This document shows, one piece after another, positions 12,407-21,819 of a DNA stretch of 56,331 nt. Source of the DNA: Mesostigma viride (taxonomy: Eukaryota; Streptophyta; Mesostigmatophyceae; Mesostigmatales; Mesostigmataceae); contig RPFO01001676.1 in assembly GCA_009746045.1 (NCBI GenBank), positions 1 through 56,331 of the forward strand. The letters are read 5' to 3'. The number at the start of each line of letters is the position of its first letter. Within the stretch, counting starts at the first letter, position 1. The notes beneath the pieces are model-generated. The model saw only the letters and a program-made list of their open reading frames with translations. It did no database searches and was not told the origin of the DNA. A program made the translations under genes and the position numbers.

Positions 12407-13133
12407 ATGCAAAAATTTGCCCAAACCTTCTATCAAACTATTTTGGGAAGTCCACAGCATCCAAAAAACACATTTTTCAAATTTTCATTTAGGACAGACC
12501 TGCAGCCTCCCAAATCTGTCCTAACCCAAACAAACCACCCTGGGCGTTGTTTGGAGGGCATCAAGGTCCTCATTGACAGTGGTGCGGCTACCACCTTCAT
12601 CAGTGAGGCCATAGTGCAGCGCCTGGGAGAAACCCCGACTCCCCATACCATTGCTCGGCGCGTGCGATACTAGGATGGCTACACTCAGCCATCCCCGGGC
12701 TATGTGGACTTGGCCCCTATCGTACAAGGCACCAGCGTGCCCGGCCATTCGCGCCACGGTCATTCCCTTACAAGCGGCTGATATCATCCTAGGGATTGAC
12801 TGGCTGCACATATCCAAGGTGACCGTCTCTTTTGGTACCATGGTTACCCACTTCCCAGATGGGTCATTCTGGTTACCTGAGCGGCAGTATGCGGCCAACG
12901 GCATGACCATCACCGATGACACGCCTGCCCTCAAGAGTGACCGTCGTCGCCTTGCGGACATTCTCATGTCCAAAAGGGAGTTCAAGCGGATGATGATGAG
13001 AGCCCGGCAGCCTCCTCCCGTTTACTCCATTCGTCTGGACGCCCTTGCCCACGCGCGCGGGCCCAGCGCCCAGCATGCACAGGCTGGAGTTTCGTTAAAC
13101 TCGCTTGGCATGGACTTGTCGGAAACGAGGTGA
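12407..13133 (+). pseudogene. Gypsy retropepsin-like protease, frameshifted
   Basis: KVLIDSGAATTFIS near 12565-12610 is the aspartic protease active site (D-S-G). After a frame change near 12665, ADIILGIDWL gives the second conserved block of gypsy proteases. It would process Gag-Pol. The two halves lie in different frames, so no functional protease can be made as read. The downstream 200 bases (13134-13371) link to RT and are also out of frame. Confidence 0.82.
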
Positions 13134-13371
13134 AACGACTCAACGCAGTGCTCGATCAGTATTCAGCCGTGTTTGAGGAGAAAACACCTACGTTTCCCCC
13201 GGCCAGACCGGTGCTCCACCGCATTCATTTGCAGGAGGGGCACCCACCTACCACAGTTAAAGCCCGACCGGCTCAGCTATATGGCGGTCGGTCACGTTGA
13301 GCTTGGGATAAGGTGAACACCAGATCCTAGGGCTCTAGAGTTACTCAACTACCACCTCACCCATTTTTGGC

Positions 13372-15163
13372 ATGGGGCCCGTGGAGTTGGCAGAGCTCAA
13401 GAAGATCTTGGTCGGCTTGTTGGAGGCCGGCTTGATCGAGCCCAGCAATAGCCCTTACAGCGCGGGCGTGTTGCTGGTGCCCAAACCCAATGGGAAGTGG
13501 CGTCTGGTTACGGATTATCGCAAACTCAATGCGATCACCGTGAAGTCCAAGTATGTATCCCCTCCCCCGCATCGATGATATATTTAATAAGGTGGAGGGC
13601 GCAAAGTACTTTACGGTGCTCGATTGTGCAGACGGTTTTTGGCAACTTCGGATCGCCCCCGAAGATTGCCATAAAACAGCCTTTGCCACGCCTTTTGGCC
13701 ATTACCAATTCCGCGTGGCGGCCATGGGCTTGTGTAACAGCCCTGCCTCTTTTAAGATGCTCGTGAACCACCTCTTTAGGTCGGTGATGGGCACTAGTCG
13801 GCTGCCCCAGGTCTCGGCAGACCTGCGCGACCCGACTATCCCGTGGGACCCGGGGACGCAGCCGTACAAACGCACCTGCGTGGCCATAGATCTACTTGGA
13901 TGACATCCTCATTTTCTCTCGCACGCTCGAGGAGCACTTGGAGGATGTTGCCGCGGTTCTGCAGATCATGGCGGATAATAAACTGTCCGCCCGCCGCAGC
14001 AAGGTAGAATCAGGCCGCAGCGTCCCCTTTCTAGGCCACATTCTCTCGGACAAGGGCGTGTCCACGGACCCCGATAAGGTCGCCGCCGTCCAACAGTGGC
14101 CTGTTCCCGCGAATGTTCGCGCCTTGCGCAGCTTCTTGGGCTTGGTATCGTATTATCGCCGCTTCATCCCGCGTTTCGCGACCATTGCGGCCCCGCTTAC
14201 TCACCTCCTCAAGAAGGACGTACCGTGGGAATGGTCAGGCCTGTGTCAACAGGCCTTTGACCTGCTGAAGGCCAGGCTCGCCACTGCGCCTGTCCTCATC
14301 CTTCCGGATCCCACCAAGCCATTCGTGGTCAATAGCGATTCTAGCAAGGTTGCTATTGGCGGTGTGCTGCTCCAAGACCATGGTCTCGGTCTCCAACCGG
14401 TCGAGTATATCTCCCGGACGATGATCCCGGCCGAAAGAAATGACCCGGTCCATCAGCAAGAGTTGTTGGCCGTGGTGTACTGTTGCCATACTTGGCGGCA
14501 CCATCTTCTGGGTGCTCAGTTCAACGTGGCCATGGCCGAACCCGACCCTGCGGACCCGTACCGCTTGATCATCCAGACCGACCATCGGCCCCTCACGCAC
14601 TTGTTGACGCAGCCCACGCTTACGCCACGCCAAGCCCGTTGGCTAGAATATTTGGCACAGTTCGGTCCGTTCAAGATCGAATATGTCAAGGGCCTTGACA
14701 ACACGGTCCCTGACGCCCTGTCCCGTCGCCCCGACTATTGGTTTTATGAGGATCTTGACGTTTTGGCCACGACGTTGATCCCCTCCCATGGTCCCGTCGC
14801 CCCCTTTGGCGACCGCTTGAGCGACCCGATGAGCCCCTTCCTCTTCTGTGGCGCCACAACCGCGGAGGTTGACACTGTTGACCATTCCGTGCGCCTCGCC
14901 TGCAGCACCCCTGCACGTGAGGGCACGTGCGCAGCCGCAGGGGGGGGAAGGACTTCGGCCCCGTATAGCCATGTGGTGCCGGCGACAGGAGTTTACCCTC
15001 CAATGCAGCCCCTTGGAGAGGCATTCACGTTGGCAAATACTGCAACAACGGTCGTCATCAGCTCGGACCTAGAGCGCCTCATCTCGCGCTTCACAGTCAC
15101 TGAGGACAAGGCAAATGAAGCCATAGCTGCCCGCCCTCAGAGCATGGACGGCTACCCAGCCAA
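13372..15163 (+). pseudogene. Gypsy reverse transcriptase and RNase H
   Basis: RT blocks appear in order across three frames: LIEPSNSPYSAGVLLVPK and LVTDYRKLNAIT (13430-13540), FTVLDCADGFWQLRI and the MGLCNSPASF block (13605-13755), and the catalytic YLDDILIFS near 13893-13920. A frame change sits just before the YLDD. The thumb region (FLGLVSYYRRFIPRF) leads to RNase H, with VNSDSSKVAIGGVL, an ELLAVVY segment and TDHRPLTHLL. The frame then runs into the integrase linker and is cut at 15163 by the nested insertion. With the insertion removed, it reads in frame into 19162. Confidence 0.9.
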
Positions 15164-15745
15164 AGTTAACGTAAAGGATTTACGTTAGATGGATAGAGAT
15201 TGTTACGCTCTTTCCAACGGCACCTTGAACGCCTCATTTGGTTAAGGAACGTAAAAGTTATGACGTTTCCTAGGCTGTGCCGACAGTACCCGGCGCGCCA
15301 CTGTGGGCGCGTACGGACACAGGATGTACAAGTGTCACTTTGATAGTCCGCAGGACGTTGACAGGACTTGTACAGGACTTGATGGTCAATTGATAGGTAG
15401 GCGCACTGTAGCGCGCCAGGACCTATGAGACAATTGATGCTGACTAGTGTACGGATAGGTCCACAGGACTAGCCGTATGGACAATTGATAGATCTGCGCG
15501 CCAAAGGCGTGCCAGAGTCTGTGTAATCAATTGATTGACAGTTCAGCTGTGACAGTGCAGCTGAATACTTGGACGCGTCCCTAGTAAGCTATATGAGTGA
15601 CTTGGTCACACCGGGACGCTAGTTCTTGCGTGCACGTTCTCTTGGCACTGCGACCCTGTCGTCTGTGCTGCGTGCAGTCTTGGAAGTGACGTGACTTACG
15701 TCTGTGTTTCCTGATTGTTAATAAAGGCAACTTCCTGCAAGAACC
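15164..15745 (+). other. LTR-like leader of composite insertion
   Basis: No ORF is present. The first bases form a hairpin, taacgtaaa / tttacgtta around gga (15168-15188). Several copies of caattgat occur (about 15387-15530), and a polyadenylation-like aataaa stands at about 15720, just before CCATGG. This looks like promoter and R-region sequence of a retroelement, but no second copy exists in the window to prove an LTR. Confidence 0.4.
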
Positions 15746-15884
15746 ATGGCGGAATTCGTGGCATTCTTACCCTCACAACTCGTATTACACGCTCTGTCAA
15801 AAAGATGCCAAATTCGGAAGAATTTCGGATTCCGGACGATGAGAAATAGCCGCTCCGCCGGCTGGTTCTTCGTCAAGACCGACG

Positions 15885-16514
15885 GTGCCGTCGTGGCAGC
15901 AATTGCTCGACGAAGTAACGGTCTCGCTCGACGAGCTTCATCGTCAGCAGCGTGCAGCTCACGCATTGCTCGGGGATAACCCCGAGGACCCCGATTTGCC
16001 AGCACTGGTGCCGGCAATCCGCAACCTGTTGGACCAGATTCGAAACATTTTATCGACATTTACGGTCCAGGTGCGGGGAGGTTTGCGGTCGGTGACCGAA
16101 GTCACGACTGCCATTGAGGAGTTGGACAACGTCCTCTCTTCACTCACCGGTTACCAGAGAAACCTGCAAAACTGGGCATCGCTTCGCACGGGGGGCGCGC
16201 CGGCGGTGTCAACAAATTTGTTTCAGGATCTCGCGCTGCTATCGCTGCTGACTCGCGGCGTACGCAGTCGTGAGCGCCAGGTTTTAATTAATCTGGTGGC
16301 ATTTCTCGCCTCTGTGCGAGAGTGGATTCCCGCGGGGTGGGAATTATTGACGATCTTTACACATCCTCTGCGCCTCGTCGCGCGTCGGCGCGTCGGCACT
16401 TACGCGGCGGGGAGCACGCCGGTTTTAATTCATACCGGTGCAGGTCCGGAGCTGGATATGGAGGATCGTGAGTTCGTATACACGTACTGCGACTTCAGGG
16501 GCCTTGACTACTAG
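15885..16514 (+). CDS. Orphan 209-residue ORF in composite insertion
   Basis: I do not recognise this protein. It is an open frame with a helical, leucine-rich pattern (LLDQIRNILSTF, IEELDNVLSSL, LALLSLLTRGV), an Arg-rich stretch (RLVARRRVG) and a short acidic-aromatic tail (EDREFVYTYCDF). The frame starts at ATG 15885 inside a longer reading context: an ATG at 15746 opens another frame that stops at 15979, so a one-base shift could give a longer N-terminus. It lies upstream of the copia-type gag. It may be a capsid-like protein or an extra retroelement ORF, without support from any motif. Confidence 0.5.
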   Translation: MPSWQQLLDEVTVSLDELHRQQRAAHALLGDNPEDPDLPALVPAIRNLLDQIRNILSTFTVQVRGGLRSVTEVTTAIEELDNVLSSLTGYQRNLQNWASLRTGGAPAVSTNLFQDLALLSLLTRGVRSRERQVLINLVAFLASVREWIPAGWELLTIFTHPLRLVARRRVGTYAAGSTPVLIHTGAGPELDMEDREFVYTYCDFRGLDY

Positions 16515-16685
16515 TCGGCCTAATTTTCTTCTGCAGTACTTGTCGACATTTTTTTGTCGAATTTCGGCGGCAATTTCGCGGGGCGGCAGCGACACCGGCG
16601 CAGGCGGCAGTGGCGACACAAAAAAATTTTGTACATATTTTCTGCTGCTTTGTTAAGGTGTTCTTTGAATAGCTGGTAGTGCAGG

Positions 16686-17801
16686 ATGGCTGAGGGACGC
16701 CGTAGCAAGGGTCCAGCCAGTGGGAATAATAATGGGGGTGCTGGTAGTGGAACCGCTCACGTAGATGACGTGGGGCTTACCGGAGAGATTACCAACCTTC
16801 CTCACAATAATAATAATGCACAAGCTATTCATGGCTTTGATCTTACCACACAGGGTCTTTTAATTGTCAATCAGTTGCAGCCTGTAACCTCAGACTCCAA
16901 GCCTAAGCAGGCTGAAGAGTTTGTGGAGGGATTGGAAGGGTTCCCTAGCTTGTACGGTGGTACAAATTACTATCAAATCTGGATAGGCAGTAGCACTTTT
17001 GGCAAGTGTACTGACCAGATTAAGGACCTAACCAGGGAGTGCAAAAAGGCCAATAAGGCCTGGGCACTGTACGTGGCTGAGCTGAAGGAGCTGCTGGAGG
17101 ATCAGAGGAAGAAAGTGGGGATCCATTGGCAGGACAAGTACCAAGGGTGGGAGGTCAAGGGGGACCTGATCCAGAACTTTCTCAACTATTGTAAGATGGT
17201 TGAGGAGGGCAGGGCTCACGGCTTTAATGTCGCTGATAACATAGCCCTAACCAACTGGCTCAAGGTTTCTGGGCTGGATAAGGCGACACGTGGCTCCTTA
17301 AAAGTCATGTGTGCCCCACACTCTACCCTGAAGGCCTACAAGGTCATCATTAAACAAGCTCTCGAGGCAGAGGAGCTGTTTGAGGGTGGAGTGCCAGCAG
17401 TGAAGGCTACCCAGGCAGGCGGGCGTACCCAGGGTGGCTCCAAGACGTCTGAGGCTGACCGAAGCCAAGGAGGGCGTAGGGGCAACCATCACAAGCGCAA
17501 GGGAGATCATTCACCTGATTCTGACAGGAGGTCACACTCCAAGTCGGTTTTCAGGCGGGTGGGTGGTCAGCCCAAGCAGGGCAACGCGTCTGACAATGGG
17601 GGCAGTGGCCAGGGCAAGTCCAAGATACAATGCTACCTGTGCAAAGGGTGGGGGCACATCAAGAAGGAGTGTCCCAGCTTCAAGAAGTCCCAGGGCCAGG
17701 GCAGCAACAAGAATAACAACAACAACAAGAAGAACAACAACAAGTCCCAGGCAGGCCAGCCTTCAAAGGGCAGTCAGCAAGAAGACAACAAGGAGCAGTG
17801 A
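16686..17801 (+). CDS. Copia-type gag with CCHC zinc knuckle
   Basis: Intact 371-residue ORF from ATG 16686. The N-terminus is Gly/Asn-rich. The middle is a gag-like helical domain with WALYVAELKELLEDQRKK and LTNWLKVSGLDKATRG. The C-terminus is basic and holds CYLCKGWGHIKKEC (CX2CX4HX4C) followed by an Asn/Lys-rich tail. It would coat element RNA in virus-like particles. It is the only open gag in the window. No protease motif separates it from the integrase fragment downstream. Confidence 0.8.
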   Translation: MAEGRRSKGPASGNNNGGAGSGTAHVDDVGLTGEITNLPHNNNNAQAIHGFDLTTQGLLIVNQLQPVTSDSKPKQAEEFVEGLEGFPSLYGGTNYYQIWIGSSTFGKCTDQIKDLTRECKKANKAWALYVAELKELLEDQRKKVGIHWQDKYQGWEVKGDLIQNFLNYCKMVEEGRAHGFNVADNIALTNWLKVSGLDKATRGSLKVMCAPHSTLKAYKVIIKQALEAEELFEGGVPAVKATQAGGRTQGGSKTSEADRSQGGRRGNHHKRKGDHSPDSDRRSHSKSVFRRVGGQPKQGNASDNGGSGQGKSKIQCYLCKGWGHIKKECPSFKKSQGQGSNKNNNNNKKNNNKSQAGQPSKGSQQEDNKEQ

Positions 17802-17851
17802 CTGTCTGAGGCAACCCCTACACACCTTAATTCACCCAAGGGGGAGGCCAG

Positions 17852-18575
17852 GTGCTCCAATGCAGATTTTATATCTGGGCAACAAGGGGTGATCTCCAGG
17901 TTCAGTGTGGCCCCAGGTCACCTGGAGAGGTACAGGTTCCTATGAAGACGTCCTTGACAGCTGATGCAGCTGTAAGTATGTCTGACCCTATGCATCCTCG
18001 TGCTGGGCACGAGGGTGGACCTCTCATTTTGAGAGAAACCAATGTACAACCACAGAGGGGTGTGAAGGCCTCTGGTGGTATGCATGTGGTCCCTGCTGGC
18101 GGTCCAGGTGTTGGGCATGAGCAGGGTGACTCAGGCTCTGAGTCAGAACAGGATGGAAGTCAGCATGGTGATGCTGGACAACCTGACAGCACAGTCCTGA
18201 CTGTGCCAGGGACTGCTTCCTCTGTGTACCAGGAGTTGGGTGCCCGAATCCACAACATGTTTGGGCATGCCACTTCTCTGTCAAACAACTTTGCCTTCCG
18301 TATGGGCAGGGCACCCCTTCTTAAGGCGTGTCAGCAAGCTGCCTCACGGTGTAAGTGCCAGTTGTCCTCCAACAAGCCCAGGAAATCACATGCCAAAGCT
18401 CTACCTCAGAGCATTGGTGATCTGCAGTGTGATATCCAACACATCAGGGGCATGCAACTGTTGGTGTGCGTGGACAGGTACACGAAATACAAGGTGCTAG
18501 AGCATTTACCTTCTATGAAGAACAGGTACTTGCTGGCTGCCCTGCAGAATGTAAGAGCCAAGTTTCCTACCACAA
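17852..18575 (+). pseudogene. Copia-like integrase fragment, 3-prime truncated
   Basis: After a low-complexity linker (to about 18200) comes a zinc-binding integrase N-terminus (HNMFGH ... CKC) and then GDLQCDIQ and LLVCVDRYTKYK, the first catalytic Asp block. The match stops near AKFPTT, at the start of the 256-bp repeat unit. The second Asp, the Glu and all of RT are missing. The layout parallels the copia-like integrase at 24235, and the two seem to be related families. Confidence 0.7.
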
Positions 18576-18830
18576 GGCCTGGGAGGCCGAGTCGAAATAT
18601 TTGTGGATTTCTATGTTTGGCGGAGGCCGGGTAGGCCAAGTCGAAATAGGAATTACGGCGCGAGGCTGGGAATAGCCGAGTCGTAATTAATCGAGTCACC
18701 TCGGTAACGAGCGGTGTGTGCGGAACGCCGGATTTCCCCACGCGGCCCAATTTTAGTTAAGTAATGCAATACGCATTACTTTTGCATACTTGCAAGTATG
18801 CAAAAGTAATGCGTATTGCATTACTTAACT
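18575..18830 (+). repeat. 256-bp repeat unit, copy 1, ending in palindrome
   Basis: It begins aggcctgggaggccgagtcg and ends with the 76-bp palindrome. It is identical in length to copy 2 at 18901-19156 with one visible difference (aacgccgg versus aacgctgg). It contains short direct and inverted words such as gccgagtcg and gccaagtcg around gaaat, and it has no ORF. Confidence 0.92.
18755..18830. repeat. Perfect 76-bp palindrome, copy 1
   Basis: Two 38-bp arms with no spacer: agttaagtaatgcaatacgc starts the left arm, and the right arm is its exact reverse complement. The centre is ...catacttg|caagtatg.... It could extrude as a cruciform or make a very stable RNA hairpin. Confidence 0.95.
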
Positions 18831-18900
18831 AAGATTGGCGTTCGCTCCTGGGGTACCGGGTTCGAATCCTCTCGGAGGCACGGAAATATTTGCGGCGGGT
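18831..18900 (+). other. Spacer with tRNA-like B box
   Basis: ggttcgaatcc at 18859-18869 is a perfect RNA polymerase III B box, followed by cggaggca like a tRNA acceptor 3-prime strand. The T-stem pairs only in part and no A box or 5-prime half is visible, so this is a tRNA remnant or SINE-like piece and not a tRNA gene. Confidence 0.5.
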
Positions 18901-19156
18901 AGGCCTGGGAGGCCGAGTCGAAATATTTGTGGATTTCTATGTTTGGCGGAGGCCGGGTAGGCCAAGTCGAAATAGGAATTACGGCGCGAGGCTGGGAATA
19001 GCCGAGTCGTAATTAATCGAGTCACCTCGGTAACGAGCGGTGTGTGCGGAACGCTGGATTTCCCCACGCGGCCCAATTTTAGTTAAGTAATGCAATACGC
19101 ATTACTTTTGCATACTTGCAAGTATGCAAAAGTAATGCGTATTGCATTACTTAACT
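18901..19156 (+). repeat. 256-bp repeat unit, copy 2, ending in palindrome at the insertion edge
   Basis: Second copy of 18575-18830. Its terminal 76-bp palindrome (19081-19156) directly abuts the target duplication, so the palindrome forms the right end of the whole composite insertion. Confidence 0.92.
19081..19156. repeat. Perfect 76-bp palindrome, copy 2
   Basis: Same sequence as 18755-18830. Its outer bases CTTAACT are the complement of the AGTTAA start of the insertion at 15164. Confidence 0.95.
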
Positions 19157-20533
19157 GCCAAGTTTCAAAACGGGTTCCTTTACGTGAATGTCAGTGGCCA
19201 GGCGGCCCGTCAAGACTCATGGCGCTTGTATGTCCCCCAAATATGCCGCGCTGAGGTATTATTTGAGCTACATGACTCCGTCTTGGGGGGACACCAAGGC
19301 CAGGACAGGCTGTTAGCAAGGGCCCGGAGGTCCTACTATCGGCCTAAGATGGCTCGTGATGTGCGGGAGTATGTCAGTACCTGTGACAGCTGCCAACACA
19401 TGAAGCCACGGAATACGGGCAAACAGGGCGTTCCAAAGGAAATTCCAGACCCCATGTTCCCTTGGGACTCGGTGATGATGGATTTCATTGGGCCCTTGCC
19501 AGAGACCAAGGCGGGCAATGCTCAGATCCTGGTAGTGGTGGACCGGCTCACGCGGAGATGCCATTTAATCCCCTGCAAGGCCACCCTGACGGCGGAAGAG
19601 TGTGCCCACTTGTTCCTAAACAATGTGTTCCGGCTCCATGGCATGCCCCGACAATTTATCACCGACAAGGACAAGCTGTTCACGTCGAAATTTTGGACCT
19701 CATTTTTTCAGGTCGTCGGGACTAAGTTGTCTATGGGTACGGCCTATCACAGTATAGCTCTTCTCACATGGTGGAGAGAGTGAATCGGGTGGTGGAAGAG
19801 GCACTGCGGCACTACCTGGATCGAGACGGGAGGAATTGGGACGAAGTGCTGGGATTCATTGAGTTTTCACTCAATAATGCCCCCCATTCTGCCCACGGGT
19901 ATACCCCGTTCTTTCTTGATACAGGCAGGCATCCCCTTACCCCCACCGATCTCTTGACCGCCCCAGCCATCACCACGACAACGGAGCTACGCTCCACAGT
20001 CGCAGGGGCGCGGGAGCTGGTACAACGGATGGTGCAAGCTCATTCCAGCGCCATAAGTGGCCTACGTCAGGCGCGTGCCATGCAAGTACATGGCGCGAGT
20101 CCAAAGTACCCTGGACAGGCGCACCCCTGCAATCGAAGCAGGTGACTTGGTTTTAATTGAGGGCCCCCACCAAGGCCGCTTCTCGCACAAGTTCGAGGAC
20201 AGCCTGAAGGTCAAGCTCCGCCCCTTATTCCTTGGACCGTATCTGGTGGAGAAGGTGTTCAATGAGGTGATGGTGTCTGTCGCCATCCGCAAGAGCACCT
20301 TCCCAGGTCGTGTCATGGCACCCGCCCCCCTGGAGTTCAACCCCGAGACGGGCAAACCCGAGGATGAGGTCGAGGACATTGTAGCCCACCGCAATCGAGG
20401 CCGCCGCCGCGAGTACCTCCTTAAGTGGAAGTTCTCCCAAACAGAGCTAGAGCACTCATGGGTAGCTGAGGCTGGACTCACGGGCTGTGCACGCTTGCTA
20501 CAGGAGTATGAAGCCCGGGCAGGGTTGGCATAA
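19157..20533 (+). pseudogene. Gypsy integrase with C-terminal chromodomain
   Basis: This continues the pol frame cut at 15163. The zinc-binding H-H-C-C block (HDSVLGGHQG ... CDSCQ) is followed by the core with D in WDSVMMDFIGPLP, D in FITDKDKLF and E in MVERVNRVVEEAL. Frame changes occur near 19770 and 20090. The last 60 residues (EDIVAHRNRGRRREYLLKWK ... WVAEAGL) match a chromodomain, which marks the chromovirus branch and is thought to direct insertion to particular chromatin. The insertion site inside another transposon fits heterochromatin targeting. That link is inference. Confidence 0.88.
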
Positions 20534-20572
20534 TTCCGGCCCTTCTCCTACCTTTTGCGTAATGCTCCTTGC

Positions 20573-20956
20573 ATGTGCATTGGCAGCCTTGATGCAGGCC
20601 GCCCCGCCCCAGGGGTCCATGGGCGAGTTATTCGGTGCAGTATCGTTTGGACAGGAGGTTCGGTGTCCCTCACCCGACACAAGTTCCTCGCCGCCTTCTT
20701 GAGCGTTTTCCCACTGGAGGCGCTGCGGGATGTCAACCTGGCCAAACGCCATGATGCACACGCCGGCGAGCGGCAACTCACCTTCCAGCCCGCCCTAGTC
20801 CAGGCCAATGGCCTGCCTCTTCCCGAGCCGGCTGAGGCCGCGCCGGCTGAGCGTGTCCCCCGGCGTCAACGCCCGGCCGCACCTCTGCGCGGGCATGGCC
20901 GTGGGGGCTCCGCTCGTGGGGGTCACCGCCCGAGCCCTTACCGCCCGGCGCCGTAA
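20573..20956 (+). CDS. Possible extra ORF after gypsy pol
   Basis: About 127 residues from ATG 20573, in a different frame from the chromodomain, ending in an Arg/Gly/Pro-rich tail (GRGGSARGGHRPSPYRPAP). The frame stays open through GC-rich sequence, where chance ORFs are common. No transmembrane segment or known domain is visible, so an envelope-like role is not supported. It may be a chance ORF. Confidence 0.3.
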   Translation: MCIGSLDAGRPAPGVHGRVIRCSIVWTGGSVSLTRHKFLAAFLSVFPLEALRDVNLAKRHDAHAGERQLTFQPALVQANGLPLPEPAEAAPAERVPRRQRPAAPLRGHGRGGSARGGHRPSPYRPAP

Positions 20957-21071
20957 ACCATCGCCAACGGACGGTGACAATTGGCACGATCGATTCGTGC
21001 CCTGGAAGGGAACAGTGACCATGTATACAGTCATTTATAAGTCCCGGCTACAGGAGTAGCCGCCTCTTTTG

Positions 21072-21086
21072 TTGGGGGGGGAGGTG
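21072..21086 (+). promoter_or_regulatory. Polypurine tract of gypsy element
   Basis: ttggggggggaggtg lies directly before the TG of the 3-prime LTR, in the place expected for plus-strand priming. Confidence 0.8.
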
Positions 21087-21819
21087 TGTTGCACGGATGC
21101 AACATGCCATTTGTGGTATTAAATTATCCGTCCCGGTCGATCGGCGCCGACCGTAATCCGGCGCCAGTGCCGAGGCCATAGTATAGTTGGCAGCCGAGGC
21201 AATCCGTGTGGAAGTAAGTGTAGAAGTTTTGCTGACGAACTTGGCCTTTGCGCCGTAGGCAGACCTAGCGCCTGAACGGGAGTTACGGGACAGCCAAGTG
21301 GCACTGCACATGCGTTATGATGGTACCTACGGACATTTGGATATTTTCAGGAGAGGCCTCTAGCCGTACTGGTCTTTAATGTGTTCTAGACGGTTCGAGA
21401 AGCCCGTCCCCGCGGACCTCACGTCATGCCTGGTTGGCAGCGCCAGGCGCAGCCACCAACGGGGACGAAGGGACAAAATAGGAAGGCACGAGCTATGCCA
21501 GCAATCCGGACCTTGTATCGTAATTTACCACGTTGCTCTACAGATTATTTACCATCGCTTAATCCTGGAGTGTAAGTCTCCTGTGGGCTCGAGTGTGAAT
21601 CCCTCGCCTACTGGGTGTAAGTCTTCCCGCATTGAGTGTTTTAATCTGTGTGGTAACATTGTAATATACGAAACCGGTTTTCCGGGTTTGAGCTTATTCG
21701 TATTGTGTGACAAGTATTCTTAAGCCACCATCGTGCGCTGTGACGCATAGGAAGTCCAAGGTCTTTCGCATTCATTCTCAATCATTAAGGCGCTATTCTA
21801 AATAGCCATACGTGTTAAA
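21087..21819 (+). repeat. Gypsy 3-prime LTR
   Basis: Same length as the 5-prime LTR, with five substitutions and no indel that I can see. It is followed by GGTTG, the right copy of the target duplication. Confidence 0.92.

Larger units (their letters stand above)
15164..19156 (+). mobile_element. Composite insertion with AGTTAA ends inside gypsy pol
   Basis: GCCAA occurs at 15159-15163 and 19157-19161, and removing 15164-19161 restores the gypsy pol frame (YPAK joined to FQNG). The insert starts AGTTAACG and ends CTTAACT. It contains an LTR-like leader, an orphan 209-residue ORF, a copia-type gag, an integrase fragment, and two 256-bp direct repeats around a 70-bp spacer. The 5-bp duplication suits an LTR retrotransposon, but no matching LTR pair is present and the ends are not TG...CA. 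It could be a damaged copia-like element whose 3-prime half was replaced, or a new class of composite element. Confidence 0.8.
9024..21819 (+). mobile_element. Ty3/gypsy chromovirus LTR retrotransposon in CACTA-A
   Basis: Two 733-bp LTRs bound a unit with PBS, gag, protease, RT, RNase H, integrase and chromodomain in the order usual for Ty3/gypsy. The target duplication is GGTCG (9019-9023), seen as GGTTG on the right (21820-21824). The uninterrupted CACTA-C reads straight through this point with one copy of GGTCG, which proves the insertion. Without the nested insertion at 15164-19156 the element is about 8.8 kb. The coding region changes frame at least seven times, so it is not autonomous. 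Confidence 0.93.

Noticed and set aside
18831-18900. tRNA gene
   Set aside because: Only a B box and a partial acceptor strand are present; the T-stem has mismatches and no 5-prime half is seen.
15164-19156. Ordinary copia element with paired LTRs
   Set aside because: No direct terminal repeat links the left 600 bp to the right end, and the ends are AGTTAA...TTAACT and not TG...CA.
20573-20956. Envelope-like gene
   Set aside because: No signal peptide or membrane segment is visible in the predicted product.
21048-21311. Minus-strand ORF in the gypsy LTR (also at 8952-9248)
   Set aside because: Present twice only because the LTR is duplicated; no motif and no support for expression.
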